A stretch of 64,000 nucleotides of DNA, from assembly GCA_937864535.1 (NCBI GenBank), contig CALMJS010000015.1:215670-279669 (forward strand). The letters run 5' to 3'. The translations under genes and the position numbers were made by a program. The DNA is from an uncultured Paracoccaceae bacterium (GTDB lineage Bacteria > Pseudomonadota > Alphaproteobacteria > Rhodobacterales > Rhodobacteraceae). This document shows positions 51,026 through 60,729 of this stretch, piece after piece. Under the pieces are notes generated by a model. It did not search any database, had not been told where the DNA came from, and saw only the letters and a program-made list of their open reading frames with translations. Each line of letters opens with the position of its first letter. Positions within the stretch are counted from its first letter, which is position 1.

Positions 51026-52603
51026 ATGGCCCGTATCGCTTTCATCTTGCTCTGTCACAAGGACCCTGACGCGATCGTGCAGCAGGCTCAACAGCTGACC
51101 GCGGCGGGGGATTATATCGCAATCCACTTTGACGCCCGGGCCCCGAAAACAGCCTATGACCGGATCCGAGAGGGATTGGCCGACAACCCCAATGTGACGT
51201 TTGCGTCCAAGCGAATCAAATGCGGCTGGGGCGAATGGAGTTTGGTGCAGGCTTCGCTCAATGCGGTCGAGGCGGCGCTGTCGGCCTTTCCATGGGCGAC
51301 GCATTTCTACATGCTCTCTGGCGACTGCATGGCGGTCAAATCAGCGCGCTATGCGCATGATTTTCTGGATAGAAACGACATCGACTATATCGAGAGCTTT
51401 GACTTTTTCGGCAGCGACTGGATCAAGACCGGCCTCAAGCAAGAGCGGCTGATCTATCGGCATTGGTTCAATGAGCGCACGCAGAAAAACCTGTTCTACT
51501 GGTCGTTCTGGCTACAGCGGCGGCTGGGTCTGCAGCGCAAGATTCCCAAGGACATCGACGTGCAGATCGGGAGCCAGTGGTGGTGTCTGCGACGGCGCAC
51601 CATCGAGGCGATCGTCGAGTTCACCCGCACGCGCCGCGATGTGATGCGGTTTTTCGCGACGACATGGATTCCCGACGAGACGTTTTTTCAGACGCTGGTG
51701 CGGCATCTGGTGCCAAGCAAGGAAATCCAGACCCGCACACTGACCTTCCTGATGTTCACCGACTACGGGATGCCGGTGACATTTTACAACGACCACTATG
51801 ATCTCTTGTTGGCACAAAATTCTCTCTTTGCGCGGAAAATCAGTCCCGAGGCCAGAGAACTGAAAAAACGCCTCGGACGGCTCTGGGCCTCGGAGCGCGA
51901 GGATTTCCGCATCTCGAACGAGGGCCGCTCACTCTATAAATTCCTGACGGGGCGGGGCCGGATCGGGCGTCGGTTTGCGCCGCGGTTCTGGGAAACCGAA
52001 TCGAGCCTTGGGCCTGAACGTGAATTGCTGATCATCGCCTGCAAAAAATGGCACGTGGCCAAACGGCTGGTCGACTCGATCCGCGCGAATACCGATATCC
52101 CGGCCATCGCATATTTATTCAACGAAGCCTCGACGCCCCTGCCGGATTTGGGCGGGATTCAGGATAGTATCGGCAAACGCCACCGCCACCGCCGCGCATT
52201 GATGCGGATGCTGTTCGACCATTATGCGACGGACCGTATGGTCATCTGCATGGATACGGCCAGCATCGATCTGATGCAGGATTTCGATTCGGATCGCGCC
52301 ACGGTCAAGATTCTGGAAATACAGTGCCATTTTTCGGATGACTATCTGATCGGCCATGCGCGGCGTGTGGGGCTGGCCGGCGTGGAAACGCCCGAAGATG
52401 CGATGGCCAGACTATTGCCGACGCTGCGCAACGATGTGCGACACGAGAGCGACCGCATCCGTGACGCGGGGTTCGATCACTATATGAAAATCATCGAAGG
52501 CGATCCGACCGACGCCAATGCCCGTGTGCTTGCCCGGTTTTTGTCCGTTTCTGACGATGCGGCGGACAAACTGGCGCAGACCCCCTATCTGTTTTTCGAC
52601 TGA
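51026..52603 (+). CDS. GT14-family glycosyltransferase (core-2/I-branching, xylosyltransferase-like)
   Basis: 525 aa. Residues 1-300 are a glycosyltransferase family 14 domain: MARIAFILLCHKDP, VQASLNAVEAAL, THFYMLSGDCMAVKS, IGSQWWCLRR and IPDETFFQTL follow the order seen in GlcNAc- and xylosyltransferases. The C-terminal 200 residues (from about 325, ELLIIACKKWHVAKRL) form a second domain I cannot assign with certainty. The start at 51026 fits the fold; the ribosome site is weak. Likely role in capsule or exopolysaccharide synthesis, inferred from fold and divergent sulfotransferase. Confidence 0.82.
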   Translation: MARIAFILLCHKDPDAIVQQAQQLTAAGDYIAIHFDARAPKTAYDRIREGLADNPNVTFASKRIKCGWGEWSLVQASLNAVEAALSAFPWATHFYMLSGDCMAVKSARYAHDFLDRNDIDYIESFDFFGSDWIKTGLKQERLIYRHWFNERTQKNLFYWSFWLQRRLGLQRKIPKDIDVQIGSQWWCLRRRTIEAIVEFTRTRRDVMRFFATTWIPDETFFQTLVRHLVPSKEIQTRTLTFLMFTDYGMPVTFYNDHYDLLLAQNSLFARKISPEARELKKRLGRLWASEREDFRISNEGRSLYKFLTGRGRIGRRFAPRFWETESSLGPERELLIIACKKWHVAKRLVDSIRANTDIPAIAYLFNEASTPLPDLGGIQDSIGKRHRHRRALMRMLFDHYATDRMVICMDTASIDLMQDFDSDRATVKILEIQCHFSDDYLIGHARRVGLAGVETPEDAMARLLPTLRNDVRHESDRIRDAGFDHYMKIIEGDPTDANARVLARFLSVSDDAADKLAQTPYLFFD

Positions 52604-52612
52604 GGACCTGAT

Positions 52613-52972
52613 ATGCCGTTCAATTACGATCCGACCAATATCTTTGCCCGCATCCTGCGTGGCGAGATCCCGAATAAGACCGTCTATGAAAACGACCACG
52701 CCTTGGCGTTTCATGACATCGCTCCGCAGGCTCCGGTCCATATTTTGGTCATCCCCAAGGGGCCGTATATGTCGCTGGATCATTTCGCGATCGAGGCCAG
52801 CCCCGAAGAACAGGTCGGTTTCATGCAGGCGGTTGCCGAAGTGTGCAAAATCGCCGGTGTCGAAGACGGGTTCCGGGCGATTGCCAATACCCGCGCCCAT
52901 GGCGTCCAGGAGGTGCCGCACCTGCATTTGCACATCCTTGGCGGTCGTGTGCTGGGTCGCATGCTGCCGTAG
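52613..52972 (+). CDS. HIT-family nucleotide hydrolase (HinT-like)
   Basis: 119-aa histidine-triad protein. FARILRGEIPNKTVYEND opens the domain and HLHLHILGG carries the triad. HinT-like enzymes hydrolyse purine nucleoside phosphoramidates. It starts 9 bases after the glycosyltransferase stop, so the two are probably co-transcribed, and is followed by a hairpin terminator. Confidence 0.94.
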   Translation: MPFNYDPTNIFARILRGEIPNKTVYENDHALAFHDIAPQAPVHILVIPKGPYMSLDHFAIEASPEEQVGFMQAVAEVCKIAGVEDGFRAIANTRAHGVQEVPHLHLHILGGRVLGRMLP

Positions 52973-53004
52973 GGTTGCCCCGTTCTTAACCGCGACGCCG
53001 TGGC

Positions 53005-53033
53005 GCGGGGAAAAATCATCCCCGCACTTTTCT
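53005..53033 (+). terminator. Probable terminator after the HIT gene
   Basis: A 7-base stem GCGGGGA / TCCCCGC (53005-53011 with 53019-53025), 7-base loop, then ACTTTTCT. It separates the HIT gene from cydD. Confidence 0.65.
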
Positions 53034-53062
53034 ATGGCGCGAATGTGAATTAACAGCCCGCT

Positions 53063-54709
53063 ATGGAAAAAAACAGCAAGTCCCGTCCCGAGGCGATAGC
53101 CGCGCCGGTCAAATCAACCCTGCGTCTTGCCTCGGGGTTGGCGGTCCTGTCGAACCTCGCGGGATTGGGACAGGCGATAATGATCGCCGCCGCCCTTGGC
53201 GGGATGCTGGTGCCGCCGATGGTCTGGCTGCCCTGGCAGATCGCGCTGGGCTATCTTGGTTTTTCGGCGTTGCGGATCGGACTTGGTTACCTCGCCGAAG
53301 GGCGTGCCTTTGCTGCGGCGGATCGGTTGATCCGTCTGCTGCGCCAAGAGATCATCGATACCGAAGCGAGAACCGTTCCGCGTCCGGGCGGTGGCGGGGT
53401 TGGGGCGACTGCCGCGCTGGCGGTGGAAAAGCTGGATATGCTCCAACCATGGTTGACGCGCTTTGGTCCGGCCAAAACGCGGGCGATGGTCGTTCCCTTA
53501 GTCATCCTGGCGATCGCATTCTGGTATTCGTGGGCGATCGGGCTGGTGTTCTTGCTGACCGGCCCGTTGATCCCGGTCGCAATGGCCTTTGTCGGAGTGG
53601 CCGCGCAGCGCCGTAGCCGCAGTCAGTTGGCCAAAGTCGCCAGTCTGAATGATGCGCTGATGGATCGTTTGACAGCGCTGCTGGATATCCGGGTGCTGGA
53701 CGCCGGCCCGCATGTGGTGGCCGATTTCGCCCAAGGCGCGGGGCGACTGAAACAGCGGACGATGGCCGTGCTCAAGGTCGCGTTTCTGTCCTCGACACTG
53801 CTTGAACTCTTGGCTGCGATGGGCATTGCCTTGGTCGCGATCTATGCCGGACTGGCGCTGATCGGGCAGGTGTCATGGGGCAGCTATGGGACTGCGATTT
53901 CGCCGCAGGTTATGGTGTTCCTGCTGCTGCTCGCTCCGGAATTCTATCAGCCGCTGCGCGATATGTCGGCGGCATGGCATGACCGTGCCAGCGGTGCGGC
54001 GGTTGCGGCGGACATTGACGCATGGCGGGCGACGGCCCGCGATCCCATCATGGGCGCCGGGCAGGCAGAGGTGACCGGGCCGACGACACTGGCCCTGTCT
54101 GGTCTGGTGCTCCGGCGGGGGGAACGGCGGATCGCCTATCCCGATTTTACGCTGGAACCGGGACAGAGCGTGGCGATCCTCGGCCCCTCGGGCGCAGGGA
54201 AATCGAGCCTTCTGCTGGCCGTGGCGGGCTTGATCGCGCCTGAGAGCGGAGAGATTACCTGCTCGGGACAGCCCCTGACTGACGCAACCGCTCAGGCGTG
54301 GCGTGCCCGATTGGGGTGGATGCCGCAGCGGCTGCATTTCATGGACGAAACCCTGCGCCAAACGGTCGGGCAGTCCGCTGATGCACAGATCGATCACGCG
54401 CTGACCCGCGCTGGCGTGGCCGAAGTCGTCGCCGCCCTACCTGACCAAGACCAGACTGTGCTGGGCGAATTGGGGGGCGGCCTGTCGGGGGGCGAGGCGC
54501 GGCGCGTCACGCTGGCCCGCGCGATTTATGGCAAACCGGATCTGCTACTGGCTGACGAACCGACGGCGGATCTGGATGCCGAGACAGCCGCCCTCGTGAC
54601 AGAGGGGCTTCTGCGTCTGCAGGCCGAGGGGGCATCGCTGCTGATTGCGACCCATGACGCGGAATTGGCGGCCCGGCTGGACCGCATCATCGAGGTAGAC
54701 CAGCTATGA
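53063..54709 (+). CDS. cydD: Thiol reductant ABC exporter subunit CydD
   Basis: 548-aa half-transporter: six transmembrane helices (about 20-300), then an ATPase with GPSGAGKSSLLLAVAG, signature LSGGEARRVTLARA and LLLADEPTADLD. CydDC exports glutathione and cysteine and is needed for assembly of cytochrome bd and periplasmic c-type cytochromes. ATGA overlap with cydC. cydAB are usually directly downstream but are absent here. Confidence 0.92.
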   Translation: MEKNSKSRPEAIAAPVKSTLRLASGLAVLSNLAGLGQAIMIAAALGGMLVPPMVWLPWQIALGYLGFSALRIGLGYLAEGRAFAAADRLIRLLRQEIIDTEARTVPRPGGGGVGATAALAVEKLDMLQPWLTRFGPAKTRAMVVPLVILAIAFWYSWAIGLVFLLTGPLIPVAMAFVGVAAQRRSRSQLAKVASLNDALMDRLTALLDIRVLDAGPHVVADFAQGAGRLKQRTMAVLKVAFLSSTLLELLAAMGIALVAIYAGLALIGQVSWGSYGTAISPQVMVFLLLLAPEFYQPLRDMSAAWHDRASGAAVAADIDAWRATARDPIMGAGQAEVTGPTTLALSGLVLRRGERRIAYPDFTLEPGQSVAILGPSGAGKSSLLLAVAGLIAPESGEITCSGQPLTDATAQAWRARLGWMPQRLHFMDETLRQTVGQSADAQIDHALTRAGVAEVVAALPDQDQTVLGELGGGLSGGEARRVTLARAIYGKPDLLLADEPTADLDAETAALVTEGLLRLQAEGASLLIATHDAELAARLDRIIEVDQL

Positions 54710-56298
54710 TCGCGCTGTTGCACGTGTTCCGCCGGATGTTGCAGGGCCATCGTGGGGTCCTGATGATTGGCCTTGCGCTGACCATTGTCGTGGCGGCGGT
54801 CGGTGTCGCGCTGTTGGCGGTGGCAGGATGGCTGGTGACCGGAGCCGCGGCAGCGGGGCTGGCGGCGATGGCGGGGGCCACGGTGTTCGGTCCGTCGTTG
54901 GCGGTGCGTCTCTTGGCGCTCGGGCGGACGGCGGCCCGCTATGCAGAGCGATTGGTGAACCATGACGTCACCCTGACGTTTCTGGCCAACCTGCGCGGTC
55001 AGTTGCTGGCGGCCTTGGCAGCCTCGCCCTTGCGCGAGATCGAGCGGCTGCGCGGGGCGCAAATCCTGAACCGCCTTATGGCGGATGTGGATGCACTGGA
55101 CGGTGTGACGCTGCGGTTGGTCATGCCAGCGGCAGCGGCGTTCACTGGGCAAGTCTTGGCTTTTGGCATCCTGTGGTGGCTGGTTAGCCCTGCGATTGCG
55201 CTGGCGGTTTTGGCGGGCTTTGTGGTTGGTGCCGGGGTGGTCTTGTCGATTGCCGTTCGGCGCGTTCGCCGCACCTCTGCCGAAGAAGAGCAAGCCGCGC
55301 AAACCGTGCGCACCGGTCTGATCGACCTGATGCGTGCGCGGACCGACCTGACGATTTATGGCCGGATGCCGGGACAGGTTGCCCGCCTGACGCATCAGGT
55401 GGCGGAACGTCATGCGATGCGCGCCCGGATCGACCGGGCAGACAGGCTGGTTGGGGCCGGACTGGCCCTGACAGGTAGTGCCGTGGTCGCCTTGGCTCTG
55501 GCCGTGACGATCAGCCTGCACAGTACCGGCCACTTGGCGACGGCGACAGCAGCGATCGGGCTTTTCATCACCGTTGCCCTGTTTGAAACCATCGCGTCGC
55601 TGCGCCGTGCCGCGACGGATTTCGGTCGCATGGCTCTGGCCGCGGGGCGCGTGATGCATCTGTTGCGCCAAGACACGACCCAGCATGGGAGCGTGATGCT
55701 GCCGGTCGGGGACCTGCGGGTGCAAACACCCCTGTTCGACGTCGGGCCAGGGCAGTCGGTGTCGATCATCGGTCGCAGCGGTGCCGGAAAATCCACCATG
55801 CTCTATAAAATCGCGGGTCTGATTGCTGACCCAGATCGGACGATCCGGATCGCAGGGCGTCCGGTCGAGGACTGGGTCGAGGCTGACCTCGCGCAGCGAC
55901 TGTGTCTGGTGCCGCAGCGCACGACCCTGACCGGGGCGACGTTGCGTGCGGCCCTGTCGCTGGGTCTGCCGAACGTCGCTGACAGCGATCTGGAACAGGT
56001 CCTGAGCGTCGTGGATATGGCCGAGGTTGCCCAAACCCGCGGCGGGCTGGAAATGCCGCTGGGCGCGGGCGGCGAGGCGCTGTCTGGTGGACAGGCACGG
56101 CGCGTTGCGCTGGCCCGCGCGCTGCTGCGCAATCCGGCGATATTGCTGCTGGACGAGGCGACCGAGGGCGTCGATAGCCAGACAGCCGCCAAAATTCTGC
56201 GCAACATCCGCGCCTATCTGCCCGATACCGCCATCATCATGGCGTCCCATCGGGCGGTCGAAACCGACTTCGCCGATACCTGTGTCCGGCTGGGCTGA
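54706..56298 (+). CDS. cydC: Thiol reductant ABC exporter subunit CydC
   Basis: 530-aa partner half-transporter with a membrane domain (1-310) and an ATPase: GRSGAGKSTMLYKIAGL, signature LSGGQARRVALARA, LLLDEATEGVD. It forms a heterodimer with CydD. Its stop touches the stop of the convergent ABC ATPase gene without a gap, so no cydAB can follow in this operon. Confidence 0.92.
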   Translation: MIALLHVFRRMLQGHRGVLMIGLALTIVVAAVGVALLAVAGWLVTGAAAAGLAAMAGATVFGPSLAVRLLALGRTAARYAERLVNHDVTLTFLANLRGQLLAALAASPLREIERLRGAQILNRLMADVDALDGVTLRLVMPAAAAFTGQVLAFGILWWLVSPAIALAVLAGFVVGAGVVLSIAVRRVRRTSAEEEQAAQTVRTGLIDLMRARTDLTIYGRMPGQVARLTHQVAERHAMRARIDRADRLVGAGLALTGSAVVALALAVTISLHSTGHLATATAAIGLFITVALFETIASLRRAATDFGRMALAAGRVMHLLRQDTTQHGSVMLPVGDLRVQTPLFDVGPGQSVSIIGRSGAGKSTMLYKIAGLIADPDRTIRIAGRPVEDWVEADLAQRLCLVPQRTTLTGATLRAALSLGLPNVADSDLEQVLSVVDMAEVAQTRGGLEMPLGAGGEALSGGQARRVALARALLRNPAILLLDEATEGVDSQTAAKILRNIRAYLPDTAIIMASHRAVETDFADTCVRLG

Positions 56299-57231
56299 TT
56301 ATTTCCCAGAGGTCAGCGCGAGGAAGACATCCTCCAGATCGGCCTCTTCGGTTTTGACATCGGCGATACGAATGCCAGCGGCATGGACCGCCGCCAGAAC
56401 CGTTTCTGCTGCGGTTTCCCGCTGTTTGTAGGTAAAGGCCAGACTGCCATCGCGGCGCTTGGTGCCGCTGACACCAGCGGGCAGGGCGGGAATTTCGGCC
56501 GCTTGGGCCGGGGTGATCACCATGGTTTTGCTGTCCAACCGCCCCAGCAGGTTGGCGGTGGTGTCACGGGTGATCAATTCTCCATGGTTGATGATGGCGA
56601 TTTCATCGCACATCTCTTGGGCCTCTTCGAGGTAATGGGTGGTCAGAATGATCGTCATCCCGTGCTCTTCGTTCAGGCGGCGCACGTTGGCCCAGAGCAT
56701 ATTACGCAGCTCGATATCAACGCCTGCGGTGGGTTCATCCAGCACCAGAATTTGCGGCGTATGTACCAGCGCCTTGCCCAGCAACAGCCGCCGCCGCATC
56801 CCGCCCGACAGCGACCGCGCATAGGCCTCTGCCTTGTCGGTCAGGCCGATCAGTTCGAGGATTTCGTCCGTGCGACGCTGGGATTTCGGCACACCGTAGA
56901 GCCCGGCCTGAACCTCGAGGCTACCGCGCGGGGTGAAAAACGGGTCGAGGTTCGGCTCTTGCGGCATGATGCCGATAGCCGCGCGCGATTGCCGGGGGTT
57001 CACATCCTGATCAAAGCCCCAGATTTTCACCCGACCCGCAGTTTTGTTCACCAATCCGGCCATGATGTTGATGATGGTGGATTTACCCGCGCCATTCGGC
57101 CCGAGCAGGCCGAAAATCGACCCGCGTGGAATGTTCAGATCGATTCCCTTTAGGGCCTCTTTGGGCGCAGAACGTTTGTTTCCGGCATAGGTTTTCCGCA
57201 GGCCTTGGATTTCGATGGCGTTTTCGGTCAT
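56299..57231 (-). CDS. ABC-2-type transporter ATP-binding protein
   Basis: 310-aa ATPase. Walker A GLLGPNGAGKSTIINIMAG, signature LSGGMRRRLLLGKAL, Walker B ILVLDEPTAGVD, then a C-terminal regulatory domain of about 80 residues. The LSGGMRRRL signature is that of YadG/drug-export ATPases whose permease is a separate ABC-2 protein; none lies in this window. Substrate unknown. Divergent from the zinc-finger gene. Confidence 0.9.
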   Translation of the reverse strand: MTENAIEIQGLRKTYAGNKRSAPKEALKGIDLNIPRGSIFGLLGPNGAGKSTIINIMAGLVNKTAGRVKIWGFDQDVNPRQSRAAIGIMPQEPNLDPFFTPRGSLEVQAGLYGVPKSQRRTDEILELIGLTDKAEAYARSLSGGMRRRLLLGKALVHTPQILVLDEPTAGVDIELRNMLWANVRRLNEEHGMTIILTTHYLEEAQEMCDEIAIINHGELITRDTTANLLGRLDSKTMVITPAQAAEIPALPAGVSGTKRRDGSLAFTYKQRETAAETVLAAVHAAGIRIADVKTEEADLEDVFLALTSGK

Positions 57232-57323
57232 GGTTCTTCCTGCTCGGGTGTCCGCGGGCTTGATCTAACTTGCACTCCGATCTAAAGCGGTGAGAGCCCA
57301 ACGACAACCAAATAGGCCAGAAG

Positions 57324-57506
57324 ATGACCCTTGCTGCCCCTGAAACCAAAGTCGTCGATACCTACAAAGTCGCCTGTGACGGTGGCGAAGGTGCGCTGGG
57401 GCACCCCCGCGTTTGGCTGACGATCCCGCACGACACGAAATTCGTCGAATGCCCCTACTGCGATTGCCGCTATGAGGCGAGCGCGCACGCCCACGACGAT
57501 CACTGA
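57324..57506 (+). CDS. Zinc-finger protein (zf-CHCC, NDUFS6-like)
   Basis: 60-aa protein. [16 protein letters not shown] and [12 protein letters not shown] supply the His and Cys residues of the CHCC zinc site. Homologues are related to the NDUFS6/13-kDa accessory subunit of mitochondrial complex I, which occurs as a complex I component in alphaproteobacteria. It is upstream of polA by 137 bases on the same strand. Confidence 0.88.
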   Translation: MTLAAPETKVVDTYKVACDGGEGALGHPRVWLTIPHDTKFVECPYCDCRYEASAHAHDDH

Positions 57507-57643
57507 TCCCTAACTCAGGTTAGACCCTTGTCCTCCGGGTGGGCCCGTCCTGCCCGGATTTGTTGTGTTTGCCGACTGGCAGCACGGCGTGGAACGTGTC
57601 AAAACAGCAGAGCATAGATCGCTACGACCCAAAAGGAACTCCG

Positions 57644-60445
57644 ATGACCAGCTTTGGAAAAGGTTGCCACCTCCACCTGATCGACGGATCGGCCTTTATT
57701 TTTCGGGCCTATCATGCGCTGCCGCCGCTGACCCGCAAATCTGACGGCCTGCCCGTGGGCGCTGTCAGCGGCTTTGTGAATATGCTGCAACGTTATGTCG
57801 ATGGAAACACCGGCCCCGATGCGGCGACGCATGTCGCGGTGATCTTTGATTACTCCGGCAAAACCTTTCGCAACGAGATTTATGACCAGTACAAGGCGCA
57901 TCGTCCCCCCGCGCCCGAAGACCTGATCCCCCAGTTTCCCCTGACCCGCGCCGCAACCCGCGCGTTCAACATCGCCTGCCATGAAATCGAAGGGTACGAG
58001 GCCGATGATATCATCGCCACCCTGTCGTGCATGGCCCGTGACGCAGGCGGGCGGGTGACCATCGTCTCCTCGGACAAGGATCTGATGCAGCTGATTGGCG
58101 ACGGCGTGGAAATGTTGGACCCGATGAAGAACAAGCGGATCGACCGCGACGGCGTCATCGAAAAATTCGGTGTTGGCCCGGAACGTGTGGTGGATGTGCA
58201 GGCACTGGCCGGGGACAGTGTCGATAACGTGCCCGGTGCGCCCGGGATCGGTCTGAAAACCGCGGCCCTGCTGATCAACGAATTTGGTGACCTCGATACG
58301 CTGCTGGATCGCGCTGGCGAAATCAAACAGCCCAAGCGCCGCGAAACCCTGATCGAAAAACGCGAGCAGATCGAAATGTCCCGGCGACTGGTACAGCTCG
58401 ACTGCAATACGCCGCTGGACTTCACCCTCGACGATCTGGAGGTCCGCGACCCCGAGGCAGAGACCCTCTTGGCCTTCTTGACGGCGATGGAGTTCCGGTC
58501 GGTGTCCAAGCGGATCGCCGATAAAATGGGTGTCGATAGCCCGATCATCCCCGAGCCGGCACCTGCGGATAGTCCCGTGATCGCGCAGCCGGTCGCCATC
58601 CCGTTCGATCACGCCGCCTATGAGTGCGTGCGCGATGCGGCGGCGCTACAGGCCTGGGTGGATCAGGCCTATGAACGGGGCTACGTCGCCTTTGATACCG
58701 AGACGACCGGGCTGGATGAAATGGTCGTCGATCTGGTTGGTGTGTCGCTGTGCGTGACCGCAGGACGCGCCTGTTATGTGCCGCTGACCCATAAATCCTC
58801 CGCCGCCGATGACCTCTTTGGTGGGGATGAACTGGCCGAAGGTCAGATCCCGCTGGATCAGGCGATCGCGATCCTCAAACCGATGCTCGAGGACCCGTCG
58901 ATCCTGAAGATCGGCCAGAATATCAAATACGATGCGAAAATCCTGTCCCGCTACGGCGTTCAGGTCGCACCCGTCGATGACACGATGCTGATGTCCTATG
59001 CGCTGCATGCCGGTTTGCACGGTCATGGCATGGACGCGCTGTCCGAACGCTATCTGTCCCATGCCCCGATCGAGATCAAATCGCTGCTAGGCTCGGGCAA
59101 ATCGCAGATCACCTTTGACCGGGTGCCGGTTGACGAGGCCGTGAAATACGCCGCCGAGGATGCGGACGTCACGCTGCGTCTGTGGGAGGTGTTCAAACCG
59201 CAGTTGCACCAGCAAAAGGTTACCACCGTCTACGAAACGCTAGAGCGTCCTCTGGTGCCGGTGCTGGCCCGTATGGAACAGGCCGGGGTTAAGGTCGATC
59301 GCGATACCCTGTCGCGGATGTCCAACGCCTTTGCCCAGAAAATGGCCGCGCTCGAGGATGAAATCCGCACTCAGGCGGGCATGGAGTTCAACGTCGGGTC
59401 CCCCAAACAATTGGGCGAGGTGCTGTTCGATCATCTTGGGCTTCCCGGCGGCAAAAAGGGCAAGACCGGTGCCTATGCAACCGGCGCTGATATCCTCGAG
59501 GATCTGGCAACAGAACATGCGCTGCCGGGGCTGGTTCTCGATTGGCGCCAGTTGGCCAAATTGAAGTCCACGTACACAGATGCTCTGCAAACCCATATCA
59601 ACGCAGATACGGGACGTGTGCACACGTCGTATATTCAAACAGGTGCAAACACAGGGCGCCTCGCCTCGACCGACCCGAACTTGCAAAACATCCCCGTCCG
59701 CACCGAAGACGGTCGCCGGATCCGTGAAGCTTTTGTCGCAGAGCCGGGACGGGTGATTGTGTCTCTGGACTATAGCCAGATCGAACTGCGGATTCTGGCC
59801 CATGTCGCTGGCATCGAAACCCTCAAGCAGGCGTTCCGCGATGGCCACGATATCCACGCCATGACAGCGAGCGAGATGTTCGATGTGCCGCTGGACCAAA
59901 TGACCTCGGACATCCGGCGTCAGGCCAAGGCGATCAACTTTGGCGTCATTTACGGGATCTCCGGCTTTGGTCTGGCCCGCAACCTGCGCATTCCTCGCGC
60001 CGAAGCCCAAGGCTTTATCGACCGGTATTTCCAGCGTTTCCCGGGCATTCGTGCCTATATGGACGATACGGTCAAATTCGCGCAGGAACATGGCTATGTC
60101 CAAACATTGTTTGGCCGGAAAATCCATACACCCGACATCAACGCCAAAGGCCCGACCGCAGGTTTCGCCAAGCGCGCGGCGATAAACGCCCCCATTCAGG
60201 GGACTGCCGCCGACATCATTCGCCGGGCGATGGTGCGTATGGAGAGCGCGATTGACGGACTCCCCGCCAAAATGCTGCTCCAGGTCCACGACGAACTCTT
60301 GTTCGAGGTCGAAGCAGGTGCAGAACATGACCTGATCTCGCGGGCCAGATACGTGATGGAAAACGCAGCCAATCCTGCCGTTAAGCTAGATATCGCCCTC
60401 AGTGTCGAGGCTGGGGTAGGTCCGAACTGGGCGGCCGCCCACTGA
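57644..60445 (+). CDS. polA: DNA polymerase I
   Basis: 933-aa repair and replication polymerase. N-terminal 5' nuclease (about 1-290: LIDGSAFIFRAYHAL, EADDIIATLS, GDSVDNVPGAPGIGLKTA), a 3'-5' exonuclease domain that keeps its metal motif FDTETTGLD, so it should proofread, and the polymerase with VSLDYSQIELRILAH, RRQAKAINFGVIYG and QVHDELL. The start at 57644 (MTSFGKGCHLHLIDGS) has an AAAGGA site; the frame is open to 57539. Confidence 0.97.
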   Translation: MTSFGKGCHLHLIDGSAFIFRAYHALPPLTRKSDGLPVGAVSGFVNMLQRYVDGNTGPDAATHVAVIFDYSGKTFRNEIYDQYKAHRPPAPEDLIPQFPLTRAATRAFNIACHEIEGYEADDIIATLSCMARDAGGRVTIVSSDKDLMQLIGDGVEMLDPMKNKRIDRDGVIEKFGVGPERVVDVQALAGDSVDNVPGAPGIGLKTAALLINEFGDLDTLLDRAGEIKQPKRRETLIEKREQIEMSRRLVQLDCNTPLDFTLDDLEVRDPEAETLLAFLTAMEFRSVSKRIADKMGVDSPIIPEPAPADSPVIAQPVAIPFDHAAYECVRDAAALQAWVDQAYERGYVAFDTETTGLDEMVVDLVGVSLCVTAGRACYVPLTHKSSAADDLFGGDELAEGQIPLDQAIAILKPMLEDPSILKIGQNIKYDAKILSRYGVQVAPVDDTMLMSYALHAGLHGHGMDALSERYLSHAPIEIKSLLGSGKSQITFDRVPVDEAVKYAAEDADVTLRLWEVFKPQLHQQKVTTVYETLERPLVPVLARMEQAGVKVDRDTLSRMSNAFAQKMAALEDEIRTQAGMEFNVGSPKQLGEVLFDHLGLPGGKKGKTGAYATGADILEDLATEHALPGLVLDWRQLAKLKSTYTDALQTHINADTGRVHTSYIQTGANTGRLASTDPNLQNIPVRTEDGRRIREAFVAEPGRVIVSLDYSQIELRILAHVAGIETLKQAFRDGHDIHAMTASEMFDVPLDQMTSDIRRQAKAINFGVIYGISGFGLARNLRIPRAEAQGFIDRYFQRFPGIRAYMDDTVKFAQEHGYVQTLFGRKIHTPDINAKGPTAGFAKRAAINAPIQGTAADIIRRAMVRMESAIDGLPAKMLLQVHDELLFEVEAGAEHDLISRARYVMENAANPAVKLDIALSVEAGVGPNWAAAH

Positions 60446-60456
60446 ACCCGGATAGA

Positions 60457-60515
60457 TGGGGGCTCTGCCCCCGCCCGCTGCGCGGTCTCCCCCGGGATAT
60501 TTCAAGCACAAAGGC
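60457..60515 (-). repeat. Dispersed intergenic palindromic repeat, copy E
   Basis: Reverse orientation: GGGGGCTCTGCCCCC, GCCCGCTGCGCGGTCT, CCCCCGGGATATTT, then CAAGCACAAAGG, the complement of the CCTTTGTG flank also seen in copies B and F. It starts 12 bases after the polA stop. Confidence 0.85.
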
Positions 60516-60654
60516 AACACGATCCGAAAACGAAAGGGCCCGGCAGTCGAGCTGTCCGGGCCGCGGCTTTCGCCTTCGTGCACGGTCATCGGCGTCCCCG
60601 CCTGTACCGTGGTGTAAGCTTAGGATGACTTGGTTAAGAGAGGATGAACTTCCT

Positions 60655-60729
60655 CTGCCTTTGTGCCAAAAATATCCTCGGGGGTGAATTGGCCCCGCAG
60701 GGGCCAAGAGGGGGCAGACAGCCCCCTGT
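60655..60729 (+). repeat. Dispersed intergenic palindromic repeat, copy F
   Basis: CTGCCTTTGTGCC, AAATATCCTCGGGGG, TGAATTGGCCCCGCAGGGGC, then GGGGGCAGACAGCCCCC. It is in inverted orientation relative to copy E 140 bases away and ends 8 bases before the hsp20 stop codon. Confidence 0.85.
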
